Source of the DNA: QZLE01 sp033852135
GTDB taxonomy: Bacteria; Pseudomonadota; Gammaproteobacteria; QZLD01
Reading direction: 5' to 3'
DNA length: 64,000 nucleotides
NCBI GenBank assembly: GCA_033852135.1
Contig: JAWSVB010000010.1
Coordinates: 227,379-291,378 of the forward strand
Positions 1 through 9,314 of this stretch are shown here, piece after piece. Positions within the stretch are counted from its first letter, which is position 1, and each line of letters begins with the position of its first letter. The notes under the pieces were generated by a model, which saw only the letters and a list, made by a program, of their open reading frames with translations, had not been told where the DNA came from and did not search any database. Position numbers and translations under genes: made by a program.

Positions 1-1
1 T

Positions 2-733
2 CTGACTCTTTATTTGTTAACCTCAGGTTGCAGTTCAAGTGGCAAGCCCCAAGTTGTCGAACGTGGAACCAGCTCTTCATATAACCAAAATAAGAAAAAT
101 AAAGTACATATTGTGCGCAAGGGTGACACCCTTTTTTCTATAGCATCTTATTATGGGCAAAAAGTTTCAAAATTAGCTAAGTGCAATAAACTCGGGCATC
201 CGTACACTATTCACCCTGGTCAGAAGATCGCAACTACCTGTTCGGTAAATAATAAAACGAGAAAAAAGAAAAAGTCACATAGATCACAAAAGGGAAATAA
301 AAAAGCTAGCAATATCAATAAAAAACATAAAAAATCTAGAAATGTAGAACAGGTCACAGTTCTTACGCGCTGGAGATGGCCTACTATTGGACACGTGGTC
401 AGGCGTTTTAACCCAGGAAACCAGGGCAAAACAGGTCTTGAAATAGCTGGAAAATATCGCCAATCGATCTATGCAGCAGAAGCTGGAAAAGTAGTTTATA
501 GCGGCAGTGGCTTGATTGGATACGGAAAATTGATTATTGTAAAACACAATAGAAGATTTTTGACTGCGTATGGTTATAATTCTGAGTTGCTAGTAAAGGA
601 AGGTGATTCAGTAAAGTCAGGACAGGTTATTGCAAGGATGGGAAGGTCTCCTTCAAATAAAGCGGCTTTATTTTTTGAGCTGCGCAAGGATGGAAAACCA
701 GTTAACCCAATGCGATATCTGCCGAAAAAATAA
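2..733 (+). CDS. nlpD: NlpD-type LysM/LytM murein hydrolase activator (5' partial)
   Basis: The gene is cut by the left window edge; the frame is open from base 2. A lipobox-like LTSGC lies at the visible N-terminus, so it is probably an envelope lipoprotein. One LysM domain follows (HIVRKGDTLFSIASYYG... to HPGQKIA), then a Lys-rich basic linker, then a C-terminal LytM/M23 fold. The M23 metal ligands are not conserved: the usual HxxxD position reads GLEIAG and the HxH position reads AYGYN. That is the hallmark of NlpD/EnvC activators, which stimulate amidases rather than cut peptidoglycan themselves. The gene directly precedes rpoS, the classic gammaproteobacterial arrangement in which nlpD carries the main rpoS promoter. 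Confidence 0.9.
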   Translation: MTLYLLTSGCSSSGKPQVVERGTSSSYNQNKKNKVHIVRKGDTLFSIASYYGQKVSKLAKCNKLGHPYTIHPGQKIATTCSVNNKTRKKKKSHRSQKGNKKASNINKKHKKSRNVEQVTVLTRWRWPTIGHVVRRFNPGNQGKTGLEIAGKYRQSIYAAEAGKVVYSGSGLIGYGKLIIVKHNRRFLTAYGYNSELLVKEGDSVKSGQVIARMGRSPSNKAALFFELRKDGKPVNPMRYLPKK

Positions 734-860
734 CCAATAATTGGGCGGTCAAAAGTTTGTACCGAGGAATGGAGTCTTTGGGTAAGCCCAGAGTTAGTTA
801 ACCCCAAAGTTAGATGGATTAAGTTAGCAAAACGGGAATAATCAGCAAAGGAGATGTGTC

Positions 861-2141
861 ATGGCTAGAAAGTGTGTAGTTAAGCCAGAAGCCGAGTGGG
901 ATGATTCTACAGCAATAGTTGAGCCAATGGATGGTGCGACAATAACTGCTAAAAAAACACCTACAAAAAAAACAACTGCAAAAAAAACATCTAAATCTAA
1001 AAAGAAAGATGATGTAACAGTTGCAGAGTCTGTTCCAAAAAAGCGTGGTCGCAAACCAAAGAAAGCTCAAGTTATTGAGTTTGAACCTGAGGTTAAGGCT
1101 GAGCTCCCAGAATTAACTGAATCTCCAGAGAATGAAACCGCTGTTCTTGATGCTGATCTTGATATTGATCTTGGTGACATCGATATTAGTGATGCTGTTG
1201 CAGAAGTTGAAGTTGAAGCTGAAGAAGTTGTTGCTAAACCTGCTAAAAAAGCTGCTGTTAAGACAGCTACTAAAGCGAAAAAGAGTTCTGATGATGCATA
1301 TGCAGATAAAAATATGGATGCAACTCGTATCTATCTTGGTGAGATAGGTTTTTCACCACTTTTATCAGCTGAAGAAGAGGTGCATTTTGCCAGGCTAGCA
1401 AAAAAAGGTGTTGAGTCTGGAAGAAGACGCATGATTGAAAGTAATCTGCGCTTAGTAGTAAAAATTGCAAGACGTTATATGAATAGAGGGCTTCCTCTTC
1501 TTGATTTGATCGAAGAGGGAAATTTAGGTTTGATAAGAGCAGTAGAAAAGTTTGATCCAGAGCGTGGATTTAGATTTTCTACCTACGCTACATGGTGGAT
1601 TAGACAGACTATAGAGCGTGCGATTATGAACCAAACACGCACAATAAGACTCCCAATTCATGTAATTAAAGAGATTAACTCTTTCCTACGTGTTTCAAGA
1701 AAATTAGCTCAGAATTTAGATCATGAACCAACTGCAGAAGAGATTGCAGAGGCTGTTGATCGCCCAGTGCATGAAGTTAAAAAGATGCTTGGGTTAAATG
1801 AGAGAATCTCATCTGTAGATACCCCAATTGGTAAAGATGCAGATAGAACTCTTGTTGATTCAATTGCTGATGATACTAATCCTGATCCTTCAAGATTGTT
1901 GCAGGAAGAGGATATTATGAGCCATATCGAAGAGTGGTTATCTCAGCTTAATGAAAAACAGCAGGCTGTAATTGTACGTAGGTTTGGTCTACATGGTTAC
2001 TCAAAGTCTACTTTAGAGCAAGTTGGTAATGAGATTGGAGTTACTCGCGAAAGAGTAAGGCAGATCCAGATTGATGCACTAAAGAAACTGCGTGAGATTC
2101 TAGAGCGTACTGGATTTTCTGAAGAGATAATATTTGGTTAG
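861..2141 (+). CDS. rpoS: RNA polymerase sigma factor RpoS with N-terminal Lys/Ala-rich extension
   Basis: General stress/stationary-phase sigma factor. Conserved regions 1.2 to 4 start near residue 150 (DATRIYLGEIGFSPLL), with region 2 RFSTYATWWIRQTIERA and the region 4 helix-turn-helix VTRERVRQIQ; the protein ends EEIIFG. It has 426 residues, against about 330-340 for common RpoS. The extra length is an N-terminal segment of about 100-145 residues rich in Lys, Thr and Ala (KKTPTKKTTAKKT, KKRGRKPKK), followed by an acidic stretch. The start is set by AAAGGAGA just upstream of ATG 861. Downstream is a strong intrinsic terminator. Confidence 0.95.
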   Translation: MARKCVVKPEAEWDDSTAIVEPMDGATITAKKTPTKKTTAKKTSKSKKKDDVTVAESVPKKRGRKPKKAQVIEFEPEVKAELPELTESPENETAVLDADLDIDLGDIDISDAVAEVEVEAEEVVAKPAKKAAVKTATKAKKSSDDAYADKNMDATRIYLGEIGFSPLLSAEEEVHFARLAKKGVESGRRRMIESNLRLVVKIARRYMNRGLPLLDLIEEGNLGLIRAVEKFDPERGFRFSTYATWWIRQTIERAIMNQTRTIRLPIHVIKEINSFLRVSRKLAQNLDHEPTAEEIAEAVDRPVHEVKKMLGLNERISSVDTPIGKDADRTLVDSIADDTNPDPSRLLQEEDIMSHIEEWLSQLNEKQQAVIVRRFGLHGYSKSTLEQVGNEIGVTRERVRQIQIDALKKLREILERTGFSEEIIFG

Positions 2142-2171
2142 AATTAAAAGCAGTTGTAAATAAATAAAAAG

Positions 2172-2202
2172 CCTCGGTACTGTGCGTGCCGGGGTTTTTT
2201 TG
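2172..2202 (+). terminator. intrinsic terminator after rpoS
   Basis: A 9-bp stem, CCTCGGTAC pairing with GTGCCGGGG (one G-U pair), has a short loop and is followed by seven T. It lies 30 bp after the rpoS stop. Confidence 0.9.
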
Positions 2203-2205
2203 CGT

Positions 2206-2211
2206 TATAAT
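2206..2211 (+). promoter_or_regulatory. possible -10 element for the maf-rng-yhdP operon
   Basis: A perfect TATAAT lies about 30 bp before the maf ATG. The -35 position would fall inside the rpoS terminator hairpin and has no good match, so the assignment is weak. Confidence 0.35.
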
Positions 2212-2240
2212 CCCAACTTATTATTAAAAAAGAGAATAAA

Positions 2241-2819
2241 ATGGTTCAGCAAATATACTTGGCCTCTAAATCACCGCGTCGAAGAGAACTATTAGATCAA
2301 ATAGGAGTTGGCTTTGAAGTGGTTTCAGCAGATATTGATGAAACTGCATATGAGCATGAGTCAGCTGAAGAATTCGTATTGAGGATGGCTAAGGAAAAGG
2401 CTAGGGCTGGTTATGAAAGTGTTAACTCGGACAAAAGATTACCAACTTTAGGAGCTGATACCGTTGTTGTAGTTGATGGGGTAGTTTTTGGTAAACCCAT
2501 TGACCAGCAAGATAGCTTTAAAATGCTATCTAAGCTCTCAGGAAGATCTCACGAGGTTTACACCTCGGTAGCAATTGCATTTAATGGTAGTGTTATCTCC
2601 AGCACAAATAAGACACTTGTAACATTCAGGGGTTTGGATGATGCTGAAATTTTGGCCTATATTGAAACGAAAGAGCCTGCTGATAAAGCCGGTTCTTATG
2701 CAATTCAAGGGTTGGCCGCCAGGTTTATTACTCAAATAGATGGAAGTTACTCAGGTGTTATGGGGTTGCCGATATTTGAGACCGCAGAATTATTAAAAGA
2801 GATTGAAGGAAAAATATGA
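2241..2819 (+). CDS. maf: Maf family nucleotide pyrophosphatase (YhdE type)
   Basis: The 192-residue protein has the Maf signatures SKSPRRRELL at the N-terminus (triphosphate site) and GADTVVVVDG in the middle. Family members hydrolyse dTTP/UTP or modified nucleotides to monophosphates as a house-cleaning activity. The stop overlaps the start of rng in an ATGA arrangement, so the two are translationally coupled. The order maf-rng-yhdP matches that downstream of mreBCD in E. coli, although here rpoS replaces mreBCD upstream. Confidence 0.92.
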   Translation: MVQQIYLASKSPRRRELLDQIGVGFEVVSADIDETAYEHESAEEFVLRMAKEKARAGYESVNSDKRLPTLGADTVVVVDGVVFGKPIDQQDSFKMLSKLSGRSHEVYTSVAIAFNGSVISSTNKTLVTFRGLDDAEILAYIETKEPADKAGSYAIQGLAARFITQIDGSYSGVMGLPIFETAELLKEIEGKI

Positions 2820-4279
2820 GCCAAGAGCTATTAATAAATGTCACACCTCGAGAAACTCGCGTGGCCCTACTGGGAAATGGTGTGTTGCTTGAGGTTCATA
2901 TAGAACGTAGCTCTAAGCGCGGTTTAGTTGGTAATGTATATAAAGGTAAGGTGGCTAGAGTTTTGCCTGGTATGCAAGCTGCATTTGTTGACATTGGATT
3001 TGATAAAGCAGGGTTTCTACACGTTTCTGATATTGTTCCACCTTCTAAAAATGGCAATGAATCTGCTACTGAGCCAAATATCGCTGATATTTTGCATGAA
3101 GGGCAGAGCTTATTGGTGCAAGTATTAAAAGACCCAATTGGCACTAAAGGTGCCCGTCTTACAACTCAGTTAACAATTCCATCACGTTATTTAGTTTTAC
3201 TACCTAATTCAGAAAATATTGCCGTATCTGCTCGTATAGAAGATGAGGATGAGCGTGATAGATTGCTGACATGTATGAATGATTTTATTGATAGTGATGA
3301 AAAATATGGGTTTATTGTCAGAACTGCAGCAGAATCAGTTAAAAAAGAGTTGTTAGAAGAGGATAGTATTTTCCTTAAAAAACTGATGGGTTCAATAAGT
3401 GAAAGGGCAAAAGCGGCTAAACCAGGAACCTTGGTTCATGTAGATTTACCTCTGTTTTTACGAACTTTAAGGGATTCTGGTGGGTCTCAAGTTGAGAGAA
3501 CACGAATTGATTCGCGTGATACATATAAAATGGTTCAAGTTTTTTGTGAACAGTTTTTACCAGATATGCTGCCAGGCTTAGAGTACTACACTGGAGAGCG
3601 TCCAATATTTGATCTCTACGCTGTAGAAGATGAGATTCAAAAAGCTCTAGAGCGTAAAGTACAATTAAAATCTGGTGGATATCTGATTATTGATCAGACA
3701 GAAGCGATGACCACAATCGATGTAAATACTGGAGCCTATGTTGGTAGTAGAAACTTAGAAGAGACTATATTCAAGACAAATTTAGAAGCAGCTCAGGCAA
3801 TCGCCAGACAATTGCGTTTACGTAACTTAGGTGGAATTATCATACTTGATTTTATAGATATGATGGAAGAGGAGCATAAGCAGCAAGTTCTGAATATGCT
3901 TGAAAAAAGCCTTGAACAAGATCACGCAAAAACAAACCTTAGCGAGGTATCATCATTAGGTCTTGTACAGATGACAAGAAAGCGTACAAAAGAGAGTCTT
4001 GAGCATGTTTTATGCGAAACTTGCTCAACTTGTGGCGGTAAAGGATTCTTAAAAACTGCGGACACAGTTTGTTATGAAATTTTCCGTGAAGTGATTCGTT
4101 TAAGTCGTCAATTCCAGACTAAATCATTTTTAATATTGGCTTCACAAGACGTTGTTGATCGCCTTTTAGATGAAGAGTCAGCAAGTGTTGCAGAGCTTGA
4201 GGCCTTTACTGAAAAGCACTTAAGATTCCAAGCAGAGGTAACCTATACACAAGAGCAATATGATGTAGTCCCGGTATAG
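2816..4279 (+). CDS. rng: ribonuclease G
   Basis: This endoribonuclease of the RNase E/G family processes the 16S rRNA 5' end and takes part in mRNA turnover. Of its 487 residues, the N-terminal part carries the S1 domain (RGLVGNVYKGKVARVLPGMQAAFVDIG). The catalytic aspartates are D302 (TTIDVNTG) and D345 (IILDFIDMM). The zinc-link cysteines are in CETCSTCGGKG. Length and layout match RNase G rather than RNase E, since there is no C-terminal scaffold. It starts at the ATG overlapping the maf stop. Confidence 0.95.
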   Translation: MSQELLINVTPRETRVALLGNGVLLEVHIERSSKRGLVGNVYKGKVARVLPGMQAAFVDIGFDKAGFLHVSDIVPPSKNGNESATEPNIADILHEGQSLLVQVLKDPIGTKGARLTTQLTIPSRYLVLLPNSENIAVSARIEDEDERDRLLTCMNDFIDSDEKYGFIVRTAAESVKKELLEEDSIFLKKLMGSISERAKAAKPGTLVHVDLPLFLRTLRDSGGSQVERTRIDSRDTYKMVQVFCEQFLPDMLPGLEYYTGERPIFDLYAVEDEIQKALERKVQLKSGGYLIIDQTEAMTTIDVNTGAYVGSRNLEETIFKTNLEAAQAIARQLRLRNLGGIIILDFIDMMEEEHKQQVLNMLEKSLEQDHAKTNLSEVSSLGLVQMTRKRTKESLEHVLCETCSTCGGKGFLKTADTVCYEIFREVIRLSRQFQTKSFLILASQDVVDRLLDEESASVAELEAFTEKHLRFQAEVTYTQEQYDVVPV

Positions 4280-4345
4280 GCCCGATATATGAATTTTGTA
4301 ATGGTAACAAGTAATACTCCAATTAAATAAAGACAGGGTAAATAA

Positions 4346-7300
4346 TTGAAAAGATCAGCATTTCATAAAGCATGGCTATCTAGCATGGGGTTAATATCCT
4401 CTGTGCTGATTATTTGTGCTTTGGCTGTGACAATAATTAGAATTATGGTCCCAAGTGTTCCATCCTATAGACAGGAGTTACAGGACTGGTTGTCTGTATA
4501 TCTTGGGCATAAGGTTAAAATAGAAAATCTGGGGGTAAAATTAAATGGCCTTGATTTAATTATTAGAATTAATGAGGCTGAAATTCTCGCTAAAGATAAT
4601 AAAAGTAGTATGTTCCAACTGCAGGACTTGCGTGTTTCTGTAGACTTAATGAAGGTAATAACAGATTTAAAAGTTGAGCCAGAAACTATTGATCTAATTG
4701 GCCTTGATCTTTCGGTCGAAAGGGATATTAACGGCAAATTTGTGATGCAGGGGCTAAGCAGCTTTACCGAGGTATTTGCTGATAGTTCTAAAGCTGATGT
4801 ACCTAAAAAAAGTAAGGGAACATTTATTGATCAGTTGAGCGGGGTAAAGACCAATATAAGAATTGTTGATAGTACTTTGCTTTATCGTGATGCAATTACC
4901 GGGAAAATTTTTCAAGCAAATAGAATTAATTTGATTCTAGGAAGAGATGACGAAGGGCCAACTTTATCAGGAGCTGTGCAGTTACCAAGTGAGCTTGGTG
5001 ATAGATTGCGTTTTTATTCTAAATTAACTAAGAGACAAAGCAGTTCTTTAATCCCTTCGGTTGAATTTTATCTACAGGGTACCAGAATGAAATTTCATAA
5101 CTGGCCTGTAATTTCGGAGCTTAAAAAACATCCACGTCCTGTTGGCGGTGATGTAGATATGCAGTTTTGGGGGGAGTTTGATAGCCAAGAGATTCGTGAA
5201 ATTCAAGGGAGAATTCTTGGGAGAGAGATCGAGGTTGAAGCAACGAATAAGAAAGGGCTAAAGCGCAGCTTAAAGCTTGATAAAGTAGATGGAGATTTTG
5301 CTTTTACATCCGGGGTGTATGGTTGGAAGCTTGATGCTGCAAATCTGCAGGTGGTAAAAAATGATAATATTTGGGGTGTAAAAGATATCTCTGCATGGAC
5401 AAATATTGGCGATACTTCTGAGCAGCGTGATATAGGAGTTACATTTAACCATTTACAGTTTAATGATAGTAATGAATTTGTCGAGATGATTCCTGGGGTT
5501 GACGACAACATAAAACAGAAGATAAAAAGTGCAGCACTTTCAGCAAAGTTAAAAAAAGGGGTGGTTTTTGCTTCGCTTGAAAATGGAGATTTAAAGTCAA
5601 TTGCCACCGACCTAACTATTGATAGGTTTTCTATTGGGCATGGGGCAAAAAGGTTTTATTCCACAGGGATAGATTACCGTATTCTAGCTACCGAAAAGCG
5701 TGGGTTGCTGCGTTTGTCATCTGAATCTGGAACTGGCGTGTTCGCAACAGGTGATCTATTCCGCAAGCCATTTAAAGTTAAAACAATAGAGGGTGACATT
5801 TCTTGGAGCATTGATGCAAATCAGTTTGCATTACATAGCTATGGGGTAGATATATTAAATCAGGATATATCAGCAAAAGTTAGATTCGATTATAACAGCT
5901 TTAAAAATTCACTTGGTGTGCTTGATCTGCAAGCAAATGTTGAGAAGGGTGATGCAACAAGCGCCCCTAATTTTTATCCGGCAAAAATAATGGGCTCTCA
6001 ATTATTAAATTGGTTGGATAATGCGTTTCTTACAGGTGAAGTTACTAGCGGAAAAGTTTTGGTTTATGGTGAACTTAATAATTTCCCATACAATAATAAA
6101 AATGGAATCTTTGAAGTTGATGCCATAGTTAAGAATGTAGACCTGGATTTTCATCCAGCATGGGGAAATATAGATCAAGCTGATGCAAGGTTGCTATTTC
6201 ATAATAATGGCATGGACATCTCAATTCTAAATGGAAAAATTGGCAAAACAGTCAAGGTTAAATCAGGTTATGCTCGGATTAAAAGCTTTAGGCGTTCTCC
6301 ATTAGAAGTTAAGGCAAAAGTTCATGGTAATGGAGATGATTACCTCTCTTTTTTAAAGTCTAGCCCTCTTGAATTTGCACGAACTAAAGCATTTTCCAAA
6401 TTAGGTATAAGTGGTGAAACATCTTTAGATCTGGGTTTGGAAATTCCACTTGTTATGGGGAGAGTTTCAGACGCTAAGGTTAATGGTATTTTAGGTTTTA
6501 ATAGTGTTGATTTTAATTTAGAAGAAACACCATTTTTTGTGGATGATATAAATGGCACTGCTAGTTTTAATCATTTAGGAGCAATTGATAGCGACCTGTC
6601 AGCAAAAATATTTGGCGAAGATTTAAAGTTAAATGTATATGGTAAAAAGAGTAGTGGTGGCGGTATAGATACCATGATTAATGCTGAGGCATTAGTTGAT
6701 TTAACTGATGTGATAGACCCCAAGTATCACTCTTCGCTAGGAGTTATTGATGGTAAATCATTGTGGGGCGTATCGATTAAGTTGCCAAACTCATTAGATA
6801 CTCCAAATCAGAGAGGCCTAAAGATAAAGGCTAAAAGCGATCTTGTCGGCACTACAATTTTACTGCCACAGCCTATGTCTAAGATAAGCGTATTATCGAA
6901 GAAGAATACTGAACTATCCATGAATTATATGGTTGGGGATGAAGTAGATTTAGTGGCGAAAATTGATGGTGTTGGTTCTGCAAAGGTCAGATTTGCAGAT
7001 GATTCATTTGGTAAAATGGAGCGGGGACAGATTCTATTAGGTTCTTTGAATGCAAAAATACCTAATACAAAAGGGATGCAAATATATGGCTCATTAAAGT
7101 CATTTAATCTTGATTTATGGAAAAAATCGTTAGAAACACTGGTGAAACCTAAGCAAAATAGCTCAGGGTTTGAACAGCTTGAGTTTAGTGATATTAAAGT
7201 TGATATTGGTAGGTTGATTTTTGCTAATAGAGATTTTAATGAAATAAATGCCATTTTAATTAAAAAACCATCAGCTTGGCGTGTTCAGCTTACAAGCGAT

Positions 7301-8332
7301 AGGGTTAATGGTTGGTTATTAGCTTCAAAGCAGAATTCTCATATTAAAAAGATTAAAGGCGTATTCGAAAAACTAGATATTCAGTCTTCTGTTAATGGTA
7401 AAAAAAGTACTAATTCAGAAAGCGATAGCCAGTCTGAAAATATTCCTAAAATTGAGTTAGTGGAAATATCTCCACAAGAGATCCCCGCGCTAGATCTTGT
7501 AGTGGAAAAACTGTTTATCGATGGTCAAAAACTCGGGAGTTTAAATTTTATATCTAGTCCAATAGCGTCGGGTATGCAGTTTGAAAGGATAGATGTTGAA
7601 GGGGATATTCTATCTATGAAAGCAAATGGTAGCTGGCTTAAAAATAAAAAAGTTGGTGAACGTACCCATTTCCAGGCGAACATGAATAGCAGTAACGTTG
7701 GTGCAGTATTCGATACCCTGGGGCAGAAGGGACAGGTTAAAAATGGCAATGGTAAAGCTAACTATGATGTTTATTGGCAAGGATCTCCGTGGGAAGCAGA
7801 TATATCATCTATCGAAGGTACTATTGAATATGAAGTGTCTAAGGGACAGCTGTTAAAGATAGAGCCAGGATTTGGGCGCATGATTGGTATATTTAGTATT
7901 GAAACATTGTGGCGGCGTATGATATTCGATTTTAGGGATATCTTTAGTGAAGGTTTTGCATTTGATCTTATGAAAGGGTCAATTAAAGCAAGTGATGGAA
8001 ATGCCTATATCAATAATTTTCAACTAAAGGGTGTCGCTGCTACGGTTGATATGGAAGGTCGTATTGGATTGCGTGATAAGGATTTAGATCAGATTATTAC
8101 AATAACACCTAAAGCAAGTTCAGCTCTTCCTCTTGTTGGTGGACTTGCTGCCGGAACTGGTGTGGGTTTAGGCATTTTAATTTTGCAAAAGGTTTTTCAA
8201 AGCCCATTAGAGAAAATGAGCTCGATAAATTATAAAGTTACTGGGTCATGGGATGATCCTAAAATGGAAAAATATAAGGTTGAAGAACCACCTACTGAAT
8301 ATGAAATAGATGATGTGCTTGAAGGGGTATAG
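4346..8332 (+). CDS. yhdP: YhdP family AsmA-like envelope protein
   Basis: A very large protein (1328 aa) with one N-terminal transmembrane helix (about residues 12-33) and a long periplasmic region ending in AsmA-like sequence (MKGSIKASDGNAYINNFQLKGVAATVDMEGRIGL). YhdP proteins are bridge-like AsmA members implicated in phospholipid transport to the outer membrane. The start is TTG 4346, after an AGACAGGG stretch; no ATG fits better. The position after rng and before a nitrilase-family gene supports orthology; the stop lies 5 bp before the next start. Confidence 0.9.
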   Translation: MKRSAFHKAWLSSMGLISSVLIICALAVTIIRIMVPSVPSYRQELQDWLSVYLGHKVKIENLGVKLNGLDLIIRINEAEILAKDNKSSMFQLQDLRVSVDLMKVITDLKVEPETIDLIGLDLSVERDINGKFVMQGLSSFTEVFADSSKADVPKKSKGTFIDQLSGVKTNIRIVDSTLLYRDAITGKIFQANRINLILGRDDEGPTLSGAVQLPSELGDRLRFYSKLTKRQSSSLIPSVEFYLQGTRMKFHNWPVISELKKHPRPVGGDVDMQFWGEFDSQEIREIQGRILGREIEVEATNKKGLKRSLKLDKVDGDFAFTSGVYGWKLDAANLQVVKNDNIWGVKDISAWTNIGDTSEQRDIGVTFNHLQFNDSNEFVEMIPGVDDNIKQKIKSAALSAKLKKGVVFASLENGDLKSIATDLTIDRFSIGHGAKRFYSTGIDYRILATEKRGLLRLSSESGTGVFATGDLFRKPFKVKTIEGDISWSIDANQFALHSYGVDILNQDISAKVRFDYNSFKNSLGVLDLQANVEKGDATSAPNFYPAKIMGSQLLNWLDNAFLTGEVTSGKVLVYGELNNFPYNNKNGIFEVDAIVKNVDLDFHPAWGNIDQADARLLFHNNGMDISILNGKIGKTVKVKSGYARIKSFRRSPLEVKAKVHGNGDDYLSFLKSSPLEFARTKAFSKLGISGETSLDLGLEIPLVMGRVSDAKVNGILGFNSVDFNLEETPFFVDDINGTASFNHLGAIDSDLSAKIFGEDLKLNVYGKKSSGGGIDTMINAEALVDLTDVIDPKYHSSLGVIDGKSLWGVSIKLPNSLDTPNQRGLKIKAKSDLVGTTILLPQPMSKISVLSKKNTELSMNYMVGDEVDLVAKIDGVGSAKVRFADDSFGKMERGQILLGSLNAKIPNTKGMQIYGSLKSFNLDLWKKSLETLVKPKQNSSGFEQLEFSDIKVDIGRLIFANRDFNEINAILIKKPSAWRVQLTSDRVNGWLLASKQNSHIKKIKGVFEKLDIQSSVNGKKSTNSESDSQSENIPKIELVEISPQEIPALDLVVEKLFIDGQKLGSLNFISSPIASGMQFERIDVEGDILSMKANGSWLKNKKVGERTHFQANMNSSNVGAVFDTLGQKGQVKNGNGKANYDVYWQGSPWEADISSIEGTIEYEVSKGQLLKIEPGFGRMIGIFSIETLWRRMIFDFRDIFSEGFAFDLMKGSIKASDGNAYINNFQLKGVAATVDMEGRIGLRDKDLDQIITITPKASSALPLVGGLAAGTGVGLGILILQKVFQSPLEKMSSINYKVTGSWDDPKMEKYKVEEPPTEYEIDDVLEGV

Positions 8333-8337
8333 GTGAG

Positions 8338-9207
8338 TTGATACAGAGTGGTAGAAATAAAACGGATAAGATTTATGTTGCGGCCATTCAAATGGTTTCA
8401 TCGGATTGTGTTGAACAAAATCTTACACAAGCTGAGACTCTTATTAATAATGCCGTGAATAAAGGCGCTTGTTTTATCCTGCTTCCAGAAAATTTCGCTT
8501 TTATGGGATATGATACCGCTAGTGCTTTATCAGTTGCCGAAGCTGAAGGTGATGGAGTCATTCAAGATAAAATATCACAGTTAGCTAAAAGGTATCGAGT
8601 AACTATAGTTGCTGGAACGATTCCAATTATTGCTGAAGAATATATTAAATCTGAACCAGGAAAAGAGAGCATTAAAAAAATAAAAGCAGCATCAATAATA
8701 TATGGTCCAGATGGTAATGTTTTAGCTAGGTATGATAAGCAGCATCTTTTCGATGTTTATTTAGATAGTAGTCAGGAAACATATCGCGAGTCAGATACTT
8801 ATTCCGCAGGAAATTCAGTAGTTACTGTAAAAACAGAGGTCGGAATGGTTGGAATGTCTATCTGTTATGATCTTCGCTTTCCAGAGATGTTTCGTCAGAT
8901 GCATGATAATGGCGTACAGATTATTTTGGCACCGTCCGCTTTTACTGAGCAAACCGGAAGGGTTCATTGGGAGCCTTTACTGCGGGCAAGAGCAATAGAG
9001 AACCTTTGTTATGTCATAGCAGCAAACCAAGGTGGGATGCATATCAATGGGCGTAAGACATACGGAAACTCAATGGTTATAGACCCATGGGGTAGAATAA
9101 CAGCAAGAATTCAAAATGGTGCAGGTGTGATTATTTCTGAAATTAACCTAGATTTGCAAAATAGTATTAGAAATGATTTTCCCGCGCTGGAACACCGAAA
9201 AAAATAA
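8338..9207 (+). CDS. carbon-nitrogen hydrolase (nitrilase superfamily, Nit1/Nit2-like amidase)
   Basis: The protein has 289 residues and the complete nitrilase catalytic triad: E51 (LLPENFAF), K134 (DKQHLFDV) and C176 (SICYDLRFPEMFR). The family hydrolyses amides; relatives next to yhdP in other gammaproteobacteria are usually annotated as omega-amidase or deaminated-glutathione amidase, so a metabolite-repair role is likely. The start is TTG 8338, just after the yhdP stop, suggesting cotranscription. tldD, which often follows here, is absent. Confidence 0.88.
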   Translation: MIQSGRNKTDKIYVAAIQMVSSDCVEQNLTQAETLINNAVNKGACFILLPENFAFMGYDTASALSVAEAEGDGVIQDKISQLAKRYRVTIVAGTIPIIAEEYIKSEPGKESIKKIKAASIIYGPDGNVLARYDKQHLFDVYLDSSQETYRESDTYSAGNSVVTVKTEVGMVGMSICYDLRFPEMFRQMHDNGVQIILAPSAFTEQTGRVHWEPLLRARAIENLCYVIAANQGGMHINGRKTYGNSMVIDPWGRITARIQNGAGVIISEINLDLQNSIRNDFPALEHRKK

Positions 9208-9224
9208 AATTTATACCGTGCGGT

Positions 9225-9251
9225 TAATGTCACATAGGAATATGCCGATAT
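9225..9251 (+). promoter_or_regulatory. candidate sigma-28 (FliA) promoter upstream of the Cys-rich secreted protein
   Basis: TAAT, then exactly 15 bp, then GCCGATAT, against the FliA consensus TAAA-N15-GCCGATAA (3/4 and 7/8 matches). It lies about 65 bp before ATG 9315. Confidence 0.45.
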
Positions 9252-9314
9252 AGTATAAATAAGGTGAATAAAATACCTATATAAGGAACTTAATATAGGT
9301 AAAAAGAGGTGTAG

